A DNA stretch of 64,000 nucleotides from Cristatella mucedo (GCA_009760855.2 WPIO01000008.1:12538001-12602000), one strand, 5' to 3'; shown: positions 16,891-29,269, numbered from the stretch's first letter. Notes: generated by a model not told the origin, from the sequence alone. Numbers and translations: made by a program.

Positions 16891-19800
16891 CTAAAAACAA
16901 AACAAAAAAACATGGCCAGCAGACAAGCTTAATCTAAGAACACAGGCAAGAAGCTCAAATGATTCAGTCAGTGTATCTGTCGAACAAAGGCAATGACCTG
17001 AGCATATACAAGCAAGCACAAAACCGAGTGATGATTACCGTGCCTAATGGTCTTCAGAGGGTAGACACGCTGCTGTGTGTATCAGCGAACTGCCCCTCCC
17101 CCAGTAAACTGTCCTCCCCGAGTGCCATATCTTCCACTCCGACGTCAGCTCAGGTGCACTGGCCAGCTTCTAACATATATAACTGGCACAAAACTTTGCA
17201 CAATCCGGGGGTCAAGATGTAACCTCTCATAGTTTCTAACACTCAAAAGAAGAACGCTTTAAAATTAAATATTAAAAGAACACAATCAAGGACGAACAAA
17301 CTATTTTGCCGAATCGTCATCTACATTTGCAAAGCGTTCACCATGACAAAGGGATATCCTGGCGCTGGACAGAATGCACATGCTTGGTCGAGCAGCTCTG
17401 GGGGGGGGGGGGAGATTGAACTATTGACTTCCGACACCAGAGGCTAGAGACAAAGCAATTCATTCATTTTGACCAACAATGCACTCAGACTCAAGCCCCT
17501 GCACAGCCAGTCGGGTTCGAATGTCGCATTGCACATAGCTGTAAACCAGTACCTGTCATTACAGAAAGCCCAGTATAGCTACGAAATACTCGTCGCGACC
17601 GTTTTACACTTTTGTACCTACGAATACTACTTCAAGTAACAAAGCTGTAACCGATGTGAGCGAGCATGAAAATCACGGCCGCTGTGGTGACACAAAACAG
17701 CAGGCCACTGGAGGCAGTGACGAATGGGTCCATGCCCGACACATACAATCTCTCGAATCTTTTTAAAAATTCAAGCCACAAAGATCGCAAAGATAAATAT
17801 AACAAGTTATGTCATTAGTGAACAGCCCCAGCAATGTGGACTGCAACAGAGCGATAGCGACTGGAAATTACTAAAATTCAAAGACGGCTTTTTATTCCGG
17901 ACCACCCCAGTATTAGGTATACCCACTTTTAGGTATGCCCACTCTTGGAATGCCGTAACAAAAAATGTTCACACATCGCTCGCACGATAAGGAGAGTTCA
18001 GCCAAGGCGTCCGGGCTGGCCGATGCCCAGTCAATATGAGGCTAACTTCATACCACTAAATTCATTTCTCTAGCATACATCGGTTTCACGTATTGGTAAG
18101 CTGACACTCCGGCATGCACCGTGCAGCCGTCAAAGGCCTAAATGAACAGACATCAGCAGTCACATGACAGGCGCTTACCCATTAGCCTTGCTCGCCGGAT
18201 TAGCTGGGAGATACGCTTCTGTATGGGAATGCACAGGCCTGTGATGCGGTTGCCATAAATTCGACCAGTATGTGGAGAGACAAACTGTGACAGAAGCCTC
18301 ACATTCTGCAAATGCGAACACGATGAAGCAGATGAGTCCCTACATCACTGGCACTGCATGGTACTAATCCGGGTCACAAAAGGGTACACGCAAGACTTTA
18401 ACAATCAGCAGAAGGTGCCTAGCACAAATAGTATACCATTACAAAACAATGTTCTAAAAAAGAGAAGAAGCTACAAGAGTCATCTGGACATCACGGGACC
18501 AAATTAACATAATTTTACAGATATGCAAGCCACCGCCACTTCAAGAGGGACGATTGTCCCTCTTGGAGCACTTCAAGAGGGACGATTGTCCCTCTTGAAG
18601 CAGTATGTTCAAGAGGGACGATTGTCCCTCTTGAAGCAAGAAAAAATGCAGCCAACGCAAGGGATTGCGGGATATATCTCTGTCTGTAACTCCAAAAAGA
18701 CTACATGGATGTTAGGCAGGAGAGTTTTCTAGAGTGCCACACTCAAAGCCTAATCTGCTTTCGGTAAGTATGAGGTAGCCAGCAGACTTCATCACACTCA
18801 ACAAAGAGAAAGTGAGAAGCATAGCTGAAGTCAGGAGGGAAGTCGAGGGAGTAAGTAGCATGGAAGTAGCAGCAGCACAGGACGGCTGGAAAGGATATGA
18901 CACAATCGGCGGCAAGAGAGCGATTGTCGTTGCATATGAATCGTGGAAGTGAGTTCCACAGGCTAGGGCCTGCAGAGCAAAAGCTTCTGTTACCAACAGA
19001 GCAAAAGCTTCGGTCACCAACAGTCTTCAAGCGAAGGAATAGAACAGTTGAGATGAGAGAGGCCGAGGCCAACTTACTACATTCAGCTTAGGTACAAAAG
19101 ACTTGATGAAATACAGCCGCTCTTGCATTTCAGCACGCAAGCACTTATGAATCGCTGTAAAATTATGAGAGGCAAGTGGGCGAAAAAACTTGCAAAGCTA
19201 AAAACATGAGGTCCAGAGATCAAGAAGGCAGTCACCGTTCACATTCCAAGGGGAAGTTCACATGCAATCATGGTAATGCCAGCAAATGCTCCAGGAAATA
19301 TACTGATAGGCTGAGCCCATTTGAGGGTTAGGTCTTCCAATATCTGAGTAACACAAGGTTTGCCCATAAGTAGCAGGTTGGTTTTATCGTCATTCAATTC
19401 GAGAACGTTTTCGGCCATCCAAGTGATAACGTCAGCAATATATGTAGCAAGGGACTTGAGAATTCAACGTGCTAGAAGGCAGGAAAGAATCAAACTACAG
19501 CTGTGGCATGTGCATAAAAATGAAGGCACAGATTGTGACCAGCGATTTCATCGACAAGAGGGAGAGCGTAAATTGTGAAAAGAAATCAGGCCGAAGAGCC
19601 TGCCATGCCTTCATTGCTGCCAGCAAACACGTGCATTGACCGTCAGCACCACGTTCCAATGTCAGGTATGCAAGATGCTATATGGATGCAAAGTATGGCC
19701 AACTATAATGCTTATACAGGTAAATACATGTTCTATTAATCCAAGTGCGCATACACATGTATATACCGGTTGAATGTACATATCATCTTTTGTTAGTTAA

Positions 19801-20809
19801 AGCCCTAGATAGGTTTCGCACCAAAAAAGACAATGCCTAAGTGCCCATGTACAGTGTGCCGTTCTCGAAGTCGCTACTCGCTTGGTCTGCGCAAAGAAGC
19901 TTCATGCAAAGCCTCACACAGATCGGCTAGTGAGTGGAAAATTTTGCTTGCCTACGAGTAGATGCAGGCATCGAGCCAAATTATTGTTGGCAGCCTCCCC
20001 CCATGCTTGACTGCTTTGCTGTGCTCCTTTCAGCACAGCACCAATCAACTCGTCAACGCTTTGGGACTTGTCTAAGTGCTTGCGTGTCCTTGTCAAAGTG
20101 CACGTGTGTTTTGCTTCATCTACCTGCACGCAAACTTCGTCATGGCATTCAATCAATGCAAATATTTTCACAAGTGTTTGACTACGAAATGAATAGTCTT
20201 GCAACAAAAGGGAAGCATCACAAATCTTCAGTTTCTATGCTTTCACAATGCATTTAGAATGGTCTATAATAAACACCGGTGCTCGATAGCTGCAGAACCT
20301 GGCTTATCACAAACGAAAATCAGAAACAGCCAATTTTGTCTCTTACAAGACCCGGACATAACTCCTCCCATTTCCTTCTGCCTCTTAAAAGACCTGATAG
20401 GTCGCTAAGTGGAGAATAAGGCATGCATAAGGCTCTGCGATGAGCAGATTGCTCAATCAAATTGCATCCAATCAGCAGGAGCAGGACGCGAAACTTTACT
20501 TATGCGAATCATTCCACCTGCGACCCAAAAAGCGTTACAAATGCCTGTAACTGATGATGCGCTCAGATAGGTGCCTCTGGATTTTCGAGAGCTGCACAAG
20601 TAGCCACCTTGCCTACATAGATCAATAGAAACAAGCTGACAGGCCACTTCTAGCTTTCCCAAGCAGTCCGTTCTTTACCAGAGCAAATCAAGCTCTGACA
20701 AAAAGACCCTGGGCATGCACACACCACCGGAGCCATCCAGAATGCAGCGGGCTTCGAGCTCCCCAACCCGTGCCCACCCTCTCTCTGTCTCTGTTGGTGT
20801 GCCTGCCTG

Positions 20810-20890
<81 letters not shown>

Positions 20891-23800
20891 AGGGCAGCCT
20901 ATCTTTCATCCATATATCCACATATCATATCTCCATCTCTGTATCTCTTGCTCTCTGAGCATTTCTCATCAGACCACCCGCCACTGGAGTAACAAAGTCA
21001 ATAAATTAAAATGGAAACCGCCGCGTGGGCAGACCTAGGCATCCCATTGTCAAGCATCTAACTGGCGATCGGCTCTACCAGTTGAAATCCGGTTCGTTGC
21101 AAGGGGCTAGCTCCCATGCATTCGAGAAGCAGGCGAGCACACGAGAGGAGTGGCAAGTTGGAGGGGGAGGTAAGACTAGCACTACTGTAGGAACGGCGAT
21201 GTGGCGAAGCACATCGAGTGAGTGAATGCCGATTACTGCACTGGCATATCGCATTAGGCAGTGAAGAGAAAGCAGCAAAAAATAAGGAACTGCTCTTTCT
21301 GTAGTCCACGAAGCCAACCAGTCATCAAGGCATGCCAGCAAGGCAGTGGGGGGGGGGGGGGTTAGGTAGAAATACCTTGCAACCGTGAGCCAAATCGGGG
21401 GGGGGGGGGGGGGGGGGGGAGGAGGAGGAGGAGACCATCATGAACAGATCACTGGTCCCGACTCGTTCGGCAAAAGCTGCTAGCTGAGTACAGGCTCGTT
21501 TGGTATTCCTAGCATTGTCTCGAACCGCTCAGCGCAGTATCCCTTAGGGAACCCACTCGTCTGTACTTTGCTTTGATCCCTCTCAGCCCTCCAGTACGTC
21601 GAATTCTCTCAACTCCCTTGCTTCATGTATTGATGACATCCGCAACGAATGGCTTGAAACTTTCTTAAATTGGATGATTATCAAACCAACTTACTAGTTA
21701 TGTGCAAACAGAGTGTGATTCAGAAATTGGAAAGGTTAACGCTCAAAGTCGGCTCTGCCAGCATATCTCCTGCTGAATCTGCACGAAATCTAGGTGTCAT
21801 TTTCCAAAGGGACCTTTCATTGGACGACCACATCAACTCCACAGTCGTCTGCCTACTTTCACTTACATACGATTGCTAAAATTCGGGCTTGCTTAGACAG
21901 GTATACCACATCTAAATTGGTCAATGCATTCGTCGATCCCGTCTTGACTTCTGTAACTCACTGCTTGCTGGTCTACCGGCCTGTGCAATCAGGCGCTTAA
22001 GGCCGGTGAAAAACTCTGCAGCTAGGCTTGTCTGTCGTGACCGTCACAGTTGCCACATCACACCACTTCTCGCAAACCTGCACTGGCTCCCAGTCAAGCA
22101 ACGCATCGACGTCAAGGTTGTGTCACTTACTTTCAGGTCCCTTCATTCTTTGGCTCCAGCCTAGCTATAAGATCTACTCCTCCACCAGGCTAAGCATCGT
22201 TTCACCTGCTTTTCGGAATCTAACTGTTTACCAATACCTCGTACAAACCTCAAATCCTTTGGAGACCGTGCCTTTAGTTTGCATGCTCCAAAGCCTGAAA
22301 CTCATCCTGACCTGTGTCACGACATCTGACTTGACCACATTTAAAAAGAAACTAAAAACGTATCTATTCATCACAGCATTTATCGGGTCCCTGTACGTGC
22401 TTATGCGTGCTGACACTGTGCATGCTGCCACTAACCATACTTTCATGCTGACCATGTGCATGTCACCCCTAACCATGTTATTCTTGTTGCTTATCGAGCA
22501 TGCTACCACTAACCATTCGACTGCGCTTCCTTTGCAGCAAATGTAAATTCCTAGAAAGAGATTGAGTTCTCTGCGGGTGCTATATAAAATGTATACATTT
22601 GATAAAGCTGCCTCAGAGTATTCAATCTCTTTCTAGGCACTTTACAATTGCTGCAAAGGAAGCACACTACTATTACTATTAACACACAACCGTGTGGACC
22701 TGGCCTGACTGGTAGCCAAAGCTTTGGGTCCCTGAGCGGTGCTGGATGCTACAATCGCAGCAACAGCGCACTGGTGCAAGCGCATGTGCCCCAGTCGACC
22801 TCCAAGGCTCTGCACTCTCGGTAGCCCAAACCAGCCAGCTAGGAGGCCAAACTCAACATACCCTCTACAGTGCATCAAAGAGCCGCTCTTTTGGCATGCC
22901 ATGTAGGAGGCAAGACTGGTCGACCTCCAAGGCTCTGCACTCTCGGTAGCCCAAACCAGCCAGCTAGGAGGCCAAACTCAACATACCCTCTACAGTGCAT
23001 CAAAGAGCCGCTCTTTTGGCATGCCATGTAGGAGGCAAGACTGGCCAGCTGCCGGGAAACGAAAGCAAACCTCAGCGGGCAGCCAGCATGATCTCAGCAG
23101 GAGCCACGATCGAGCTGGAGCGGGCACGACGTACCTTGTAATCCAGTGGCACATTGTACTGACAAATGACACACTGCTTCTGGGATTTCAAATACGGGTT
23201 TGAGAGGCCCTCCACAGGCTAAAAAAACAAGGCGTACCACTGTAGCAGAGGACAAACGTACAAAATGCAAGTGCCAGAACAGCAAACGCCGTGCAGTCGC
23301 TAATAATATGCGACAAGCGACTCTTGAGGGGAAAAGAACCGTGGACTAGAAAACATTGTCACAGTGCGATGTCACTGAGTGCTTCCTCAGCAGCTGCTCT
23401 CACAACTGCTATGCTCCTCTCACTTAATCTCTATTGCAAGAGATGAAGGTTGCCGGCTTCGAAGTTAGGTCTGAGCAAGCTGTGCAAATTTCAAGCATCG
23501 TCATGGCTTTGTGGAGTTGCACAAAAATACTAGTCTGAAAATGGTATGCATGAAAGAATTGGCAGGGTGGGGGAAATGTTGCAACAACACGATGAGTCAG
23601 GCCAGGGCATCAACTTGTTCTTAAATGCTACCCCACCATTGTCCCACAAGTACAAGATGCAACTTTTGAAAAAGGAATCGTGAATTAACCCTTCTCCAGG
23701 ATATCCAATGAAGTTTGACAGTATGGCATCGGTATCACATAACGTGCTGCAGCACTCGAACACACGACCTAAGACGTGAAGTGCAAGCACCCAACCCCCT

Positions 23801-25258
23801 GGATATTGTGTCGATATTTCATTAGTGCACAACATCCTTGGTTCGGATTTTAGCTGACAAGAGGATAATGATTCGAAGCATAATGCAAGCGCAGTAAAAG
23901 CTTTAATTTTTGACAACCTTATATATGCCAAGGATGCAACCAACTTGCGATTTAGGGCCTGAAAAATCACAAACCAGATTTGAATCCTATTGAGCATCTG
24001 CGGCAAGAAGCTGGAGGGTAGAATACGTCAACAAGCAATCCTTCCAAGAAATTGCAATCAGTTGTCAAAACTCCTGCAAAGAGGGTGGCAAAAAATCCCT
24101 CCTGAATAGCACAAGAAATTGCCAAGGTCAATTCACTGCTGTTACAAAGAATCCGGGATATCCAACAGTGATACGCAAGAAACGTACATGGAACTCGTCC
24201 TTTCATACAGAACGATGGCCAGAAAAACATAGATGCAACTTCAAGATGATGTGACACAAGCAGAACACAGATAGCTTAGAAAAGTCCATTTAAACAATCC
24301 AGCGCTTAAAAGGTTGGGTCTGGTCACGCGCTCTAGTCGTAACCTGTTAGCTAAGCGCCTCGGTGACTAATGACTCAGGCTGCCTTAGCAGCCATCATCA
24401 TGTAACGTGCTGCGTTCACATGCAACTCCGAAAAGCCTGGACGACAAAGTGGATGCTCTGTCTGAGAGCTTTCTATGTAGCACTCTCAAAACCAGACCCT
24501 GATTTTGATTCACTGCTGCTCCGCACCTAATAGACCTGCTGGTCCCAACCGAGCAGTCGTACGATAGATCTTCATGGGGGTGGAGGGAACTTGAGGTTAA
24601 CAAGGAACTAGCTACTTGTGCGACTAGGCGACAATGTGCGCAGTGACATGGACCGCCTCGGGACAATCAGATTCAACTACTATCGACAGTTGATGATTGC
24701 TGATCGTGACAACGATTGCTCGTCGCACGTACGACAGAAACCTAGTTCACGATCTTAGCTCAGGCTCACACTACGTCCTTACCATGTTACCCTGTTGCTG
24801 CTTCAATATTTCTAATATTTTATCTTCAGAAAATCCATCGTCTTTCGTGTCACTTCGGTTTTCTGCTGTTTTATCAGCAGCCAAAGGCTGGGAAGCAGAA
24901 GTACCGGCAGCACCTGCAAAAATTGTTTGCTGTTCATCGTGTCGCCAGGCCACGCACACAACAAAATGATGGGAAAAAACACATCCCTAACAATATTCGG
25001 AGCGCGCACGCAGAAGTCGAGATCTCGGGGCACAGTCATAGCATGAATTCGTTCGTTAGGCACTTTCCGACCTATAGGCGGCCCGGGAAATTGGCGTGAC
25101 GAGGGGCAATCGTTCGGCACAAACGGCATAAAAGCACGCGTTAGCAAAAGTTTCTCACGAAATAAAATCCGGCTGGGCAGCGGTATATGAGGAATGGAGC
25201 TACGAAGTGCACGAAAGGCGGAAACTAGCAGTCCGCCGCCGTTCGCTAGCAGAGCCAT
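16814..25258 (-). CDS. MRPS18C: Mitochondrial small-subunit ribosomal protein bS18m (MRPS18C), five exons
   Basis: Exons in transcript order are 25159-25258, 24783-24913, 23135-23218, 18179-18305 and 16814-16890; all phases join, giving 172 aa. The core reads [42 protein letters not shown] and [18 protein letters not shown]. This matches the S18 family and, among its three mitochondrial paralogues, the S18C type: it keeps the DYKNV and SPxTGxIYGxxITGLC segments and lacks the long C-terminal tail of S18A. Cysteines at about 93, 96 and 130 are the conserved metal-site positions of this family. The first 34 residues are Leu/Arg/Ser-rich without acids, as expected for a mitochondrial targeting peptide. 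Residues 35-77 form a variable Lys/Asp/Gln-rich linker, so the protein is longer than the roughly 140 aa human form. It shares an upstream region with ELMOD3, which runs the other way. Confidence 0.93.
18179..18305 (-). CDS. MRPS18C: MRPS18C exon 4, S18 core
   Basis: Acceptor CATTTGCAG; donor ATGG/GTAAGC, phase 1 out. Encodes [25 protein letters not shown] and a basic helix ([14 protein letters not shown]) that in the family contacts rRNA. Confidence 0.95.
18539..18637. repeat. Three near-identical perfect hairpins in tandem
   Basis: Each unit is CTTCAAGAGGGAC-GATT-GTCCCTCTTGAAG or nearly so: arms of 10-13 bp around a four-base loop. Units lie at about 18539-18568, 18571-18600 and 18608-18636, separated by 2 and 7 bp. 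In MRPS18C intron 3 (between exons 3 and 4), about 230 bp upstream (in the transcript) of exon 4. Confidence 0.95.
18725..19570 (-). mobile_element. LINE A-like copy, diverged
   Basis: Minus strand shows [19 protein letters not shown] near 18960 and [19 protein letters not shown] near 19400, the same order as in LINE A, with a local duplication [17 protein letters not shown]. Lies in MRPS18C intron 3. Confidence 0.65.
20811..20887. repeat. (CT)n microsatellite
   Basis: About 38 uninterrupted units in MRPS18C intron 3. Confidence 0.97.
21348..21430 (+). repeat. Two poly-G runs (14 and 23 G) followed by GGA units
   Basis: G14 at 21348-21361 and G23 at 21397-21419, then GAGGAGGAGGAGGAG. In MRPS18C intron 3. 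Confidence 0.95.
21600..22595 (+). mobile_element. LINE A copy, broken
   Basis: Starts near the RT C-terminal half ([20 protein letters not shown]), continues through [17 protein letters not shown] and on in shifted frames to the 3' segment GAGATTGAGTTCTCTGCGGG. Several frameshifts. Intron 3 of MRPS18C, opposite strand. Confidence 0.85.
22605..22682 (-). mobile_element. LINE A 3' tail fragment
   Basis: Only the last 80 bp of the element (GCCTCAGAGTATTCAATCTC and on), head to tail against the plus-strand copy ending at 22595. The two 3' ends face each other. Confidence 0.65.
22795..23044. repeat. Perfect or near-perfect 125-bp tandem duplication
   Basis: The unit beginning TCGACCTCCAAGGCTCTGCA occurs at 22795 and again at 22920, ending CAAGACTGG both times. 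The second copy ends about 90 bp before MRPS18C exon 3. No differences were seen by eye, so it is recent or an assembly duplication. Confidence 0.95.
23135..23218 (-). CDS. MRPS18C: MRPS18C exon 3, Cys-x2-Cys
   Basis: Acceptor GTTTTTTTAG; donor TACAAG/GTACGT; 28 codons in phase 0. Contains [20 protein letters not shown] and ends LDYK, the classic start of the S18 core. Confidence 0.93.
23550..24200 (+). mobile_element. Tc1/mariner-like transposase relic
   Basis: At 23974 the plus strand reads [15 protein letters not shown], then after a one-base shift [39 protein letters not shown]-type and W-x-x-IP motifs mark the end of the DDE domain of Tc1/mariner transposases. Upstream DNA looks interrupted by a SINE-like piece at about 23750-23800. 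In MRPS18C intron 2. No terminal repeats were found. Confidence 0.6.
24783..24913 (-). CDS. MRPS18C: MRPS18C exon 2, variable linker
   Basis: Acceptor AATTTTTGCAG; donor AACATG/GTAAGG. Two leading bases then 43 codons: Ala/Ser/Thr-rich, then Lys/Asp-rich, ending [13 protein letters not shown] in phase 0. I see no conserved motif; placement rests on phase and on both splice sites. Confidence 0.78.
25159..25258 (-). CDS. MRPS18C: MRPS18C exon 1, mitochondrial presequence
   Basis: ATG at 25258 followed by [20 protein letters not shown], then [14 protein letters not shown]. The frame stays open for over 300 bases, but the donor TTTC/GTGAGA at 25158 leaves one base, exactly what exon 2 needs to complete Arg34. 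Other GT sites downstream in the open frame look weaker. Confidence 0.8.
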
Positions 25259-25840
25259 CGCGTGCCGGCAGTCACGCCGGATATAATGCAGCGGCCATGC
25301 AGTAACGGAAGTACCGGTTGCTGCGGGCTAGCTGAGCGTCAATATGGCTGACCGCGCGCCAGCGATGCCAGTGCTGTGGCTGTTATGAATGCGTACTAGT
25401 TAGCCAGGGATGTCTCAAGAAATCAGCAGTGAGCACCACTTACCAAGCTGTGAAGTATGTTATCAATAATTTTAATATTGTGTCATTATGTAAGCCATAC
25501 ATCGCCAAAGCTGGCCTGGTGTTAGTAGTAGTTAATCTTCGTCGCTCCTGTTTTAGGATAAGATTACTCTTGGCGAGGACGGTGTAGTATCGGCCCTAGT
25601 AAGTAATCGAAGAGTATCGACTGTACTGCTTATTTGTAATTTCGGTTCATTACTGGTTGTCTAAATTCCTCAAACACGCCGGCATGTGTTGTAGGCAGCC
25701 GGACAAGCGGATCGAACAGGTGGCTCACCCGAACCGCAGGCTAATTTACAAGGCGAGTTGACGCCGCTTATATGTAACGAGAGTAGCTGCCGTGCTTTCT
25801 AAAGCTGAGAGATTCACTAGACCGACATTGCGAAGTTAAT
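25259..25840. promoter_or_regulatory. Likely shared promoter region between MRPS18C and ELMOD3
   Basis: MRPS18C starts leftward at 25258 and the ELMOD3 exons run rightward from about 26.5 kb. The DNA next to the MRPS18C start is CpG-rich (for example GGCAGTCACGCCGGATATAA and CCGCGCGCCAGCG) compared with flanking introns. No TATA box at a convincing distance was seen. Promoter function is inferred from gene layout. Confidence 0.45.
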
Positions 25841-26381
25841 GTGCTGGGTAGGAACTTACCTGCTATCGGTCTCCGTGTGATTTGGATGTATGCCGCGTCG
25901 TGCGCACGTAATCGGGGCTTCCTACATTCGGGACTTCCTCCTTATTTCACCTGCAGACCTCTGGCGTCAGCTTCTTTTTCTCCGCTGGTTGTGCAGTGTC
26001 GAACTGACTTACGCAATTGTGCGCAGCAGTTCGGCTGTTGCAATTTTTGGCACTTTTGCTGCCAGCCGTCACTGCTACTCCTTACTGGTTACTTACCTTT
26101 CCAGTGGAGTCTCAAGTTATTGTTGACGGGTTTGACAAGCAGAAACGCATATATGCACATACACTCCACATAAGTAGAATATTTAGCTGGCGACTAGTAT
26201 TCTTGGAGCTCGTGGAAAATGCCAGAACGGGAGCCGAAAAGTCTCGTCCGCTAAATGCACGCCTCCTGCATTCGAATAGAAAAAAATTATTCGAGATGGG
26301 CAGGCATAACGAGGTAGGTAGAGATAGACAGACATCTGTGATGACTGAGGTCGAACACTTACACCGTTGTCTGGTGAACAT

Positions 26382-26384
<3 letters not shown>

Positions 26385-26444
<60 letters not shown>
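26385..26444. repeat. (GA)n microsatellite
   Basis: About 30 units with one AAAG interruption, 40 bp upstream of the possible acceptor at 26487 of the first ELMOD3 exon seen. Confidence 0.95.
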
Positions 26445-26562
26445 CATTTATTGGTGAAGCACGCAGCTGCTGGATATCGTACGTGCAGGTCGCAGGGCCG
26501 TTGGCAGGCCCACCTTGCTTGCTTGCTCTGGCTTTGCCGTCGGTAGCGTTGCCTGTTGCTCA

Positions 26563-26719
26563 ATGCACGCACGTGGCCCGACGTGGCTGCTGCTGGACCG
26601 TGGACACTTGAAAGAGCTGCGATCTCTTGTTTCAGCAGGGCAGAGTGACTTTGATCGTGCCGTGGCTGAATGGGATGTGGTGCAGGAAGTGGTACCCACA
26701 TTGAAAAAAGAAGCAGCCG
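26563..26719 (+). CDS. ELMOD3: ELMOD3 N-terminal exon
   Basis: Reads [20 protein letters not shown] then [18 protein letters not shown] to a GCCG/GTAACT donor (phase 1), which joins the AT of the next exon to make Asp. It resembles the SELxxxGILQAL...YEWEPRVV region of human ELMOD3. The Met at 26563 is the first ATG in the open stretch. The frame is open further up to an acceptor at 26487-26488 (GTGCAG), so an upstream exon may supply the true start. Confidence 0.68.
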
Positions 26720-27149
26720 GTAACTATTACTGACTCAGAAATGGTGCCCCTGCATTGTCACCTTCTGTCTGCTAGGAGCAGGGTGTAGGGAATGCGGTCA
26801 ACAGAGAGCCTCGGTCTCCCTTGGCTCAACTTAAAGGTCGCAGCAGGCTGGTTGGCTTGCCCAACATGCCTATCTGCCTACCTAGTATTGGTTCCCTCTG
26901 GCAATGTCAAGGTGTGGCCCATTCTTGGCTTATTGTTGTGGCATTGGAACAAAGGTAATGATAGATACATGGACAATTGTGTATTCCATGGAGGGATTGT
27001 ACATTAAAAACTGCAGAACAATCCTGTTATGTAGAAAATGGCAAAGAAGGTAGGCATCAAGAAATTTCGAAATATAATTCTGTCGATGCTGTGTATTTCT
27101 TGAATTCCTCTACTTTATTAGAGGCAGGTAATTCAGCCTCGGCATTGCT

Positions 27150-27241
<92 letters not shown>

Positions 27242-29221
27242 TTCTACCCTAGCCTGCTCGGCAGCTGTTTTAAGCATGTTGTGAATCAATCAGCCATCTG
27301 TGACTCTTCATGCCTGTTGTCCTCGGGGCTGTGAACGATATACTGTAAGAGAACTGTGATTTTGCTTTGTGTATTGCTGATACAGGTTGTTCCTCAATTC
27401 GAGTGTGACATGAATGCAATTCTGTGGCCCGATGTTGACTTGCTCAGCGTCCATGCTTTCTCAATTCGAAAGCTTGGTTTGTCTCTGTACACTAATGACG
27501 CGTTATGGTTTAATTTCGAGCTCGAATGCCAGTAGCGGTCTAGTTCAAGTAGAATCCGAACTTGGTTTTTGACTGATAGTTAATTGTCTTAGCCGGTTGG
27601 CGACAGAAGCTTTAGCTCTGCAGGTCCTGGACTGTGGAACTCGCTTCTACAATTCTAATGCAACGACAACTACTCTCCCACTGCCGATTATGGCTCATCC
27701 TTTTCAGCCGTCCTGAGCTGCTACTTCCATGCTTCTCACTACCTCAACTGCTCTCCTGACTCTGCTAGGCTTCCCACTTTCTCTTTATTGCGTGAGACAA
27801 ATCCTGTTGGCTACCGAATGCGTACCGAAAGCTGCTTAGGCTGTGAGTGCGATATACAAAACTCTCCTTCGTAACACCCACATAGTCTTTATGGCTTTGT
27901 GGACTTACAGACGGAGATACATTAAATTGCATTACATTAGCCGTTTGCCTCGTGCTTCAGTCGAGGCGGTTCTGAGCCGAAAGTCATGTATGTGTTGAAC
28001 GTGCTTAGGCGCTGTTGAAATCTCTCGACTGATGGTGGAGTTAATTCTAGACTGCCCAGGATAAGCAGCTGTGTAGGATTGTGGAGATGAGGAACATACA
28101 GTGTCTGAACAGCCACTTGCTGAAGACCGTGTAATGTACCTTTGACCTTTCCCTGAAGGTGCTTGTATGCACCTCGGTTGTTCAGTTTGGCCGGAAGCTC
28201 ATTCTTGGATTTGCCATTTCCTTGAGCATTCTTTTTTTGTGGCAGCTGCACTCTCCAGCTGCTTGTATAGCTTGCCACCTTGCGCTATTAGCATGCTGCC
28301 AGCTCTCGGTGAGGTTGCTCTCAGTGCGAGCATGTGACTCGCCATGTCGTGGCTGCCTTTGATGTCAAGCTGTGCTTGACATCAAGGGCAGCCAAGCGAC
28401 CTCTCGTGCCAAGCGACCTCTCGTTAGACGACCATATCAGCTCCACGGTCAAATCTGCCTATTTTCAGCTTCACAATATTGCTAAAATTCGGGCTTGTTT
28501 AGATAAGGATACCACATCTAAGTTGGTCCATGCATTTGTGACATCTCGTCTCGACTTCTGAAACTCACTGCTTACTGGCCTACCGGCATGTGCAATCAGG
28601 CGATTGCAGCTGGTGCAAAACTCCGCAGCTAGGCTTGTCTGTCGTGAGCATCGCAGTTGCCACATTACTCCACTTCTCGCCGACCTGCACTGGCTACCAG
28701 TAAGCAACGGATTGACTTTAAGGTTTTGTCGCTCACTTTTAGGTCCCTTCATTCTTTGGCTCCAGCCTATCTCTCCGACATACTCCCCCATCAGGCCAAG
28801 CATCGTACCACCCGCTTTTCGGAATCCAACAGTCTAGAAATACCTCGTACAAACCTCAAGTCCTTTGGCGACCGTGCATTTAGTTCTTATGCTCCCAAAG
28901 CCTGGAACTCCCTCCCGACCTGCGTCAGAACATCCCCTGACCTGACCACATTTAAAGAGAATTTAAAAACACACCTATTTAGGACAGCATTTAGTGGGAC
29001 CCTGTGATTCGTCCTTGATGTGCTTATGCGTGCTGACACTGTTGCATGATGCCACTAACCACATTTGCATGCTGACCCTGTGCATGTCACCCCTAACCAT
29101 ATTATTCGTTTCGTTTGTTTTTCAAGCATGATTTTACTCACCATTCAATTGCATTTCCCTTTGCAGCAAATTTAAAGCACCTAGAAAGAGATTAAGTTCC
29201 CTGAGGGCGCTTTATCAAGTA

Positions 29222-29269
<48 letters not shown>

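Noticed and set aside
18539-18637. CRISPR array
   Set aside because: Only three units, spacers of 2 and 7 bp, animal intron. It is a hairpin cluster.
23530-24006. 158-codon minus-strand protein
   Set aside because: It is antisense to the Tc1 relic, without motifs or splice context.
24812-25158. Continuation of MRPS18C exon 1 as one 148-codon protein
   Set aside because: The stretch after 25158 lacks family features, and splicing at GTGAGA gives the phase required by exon 2.
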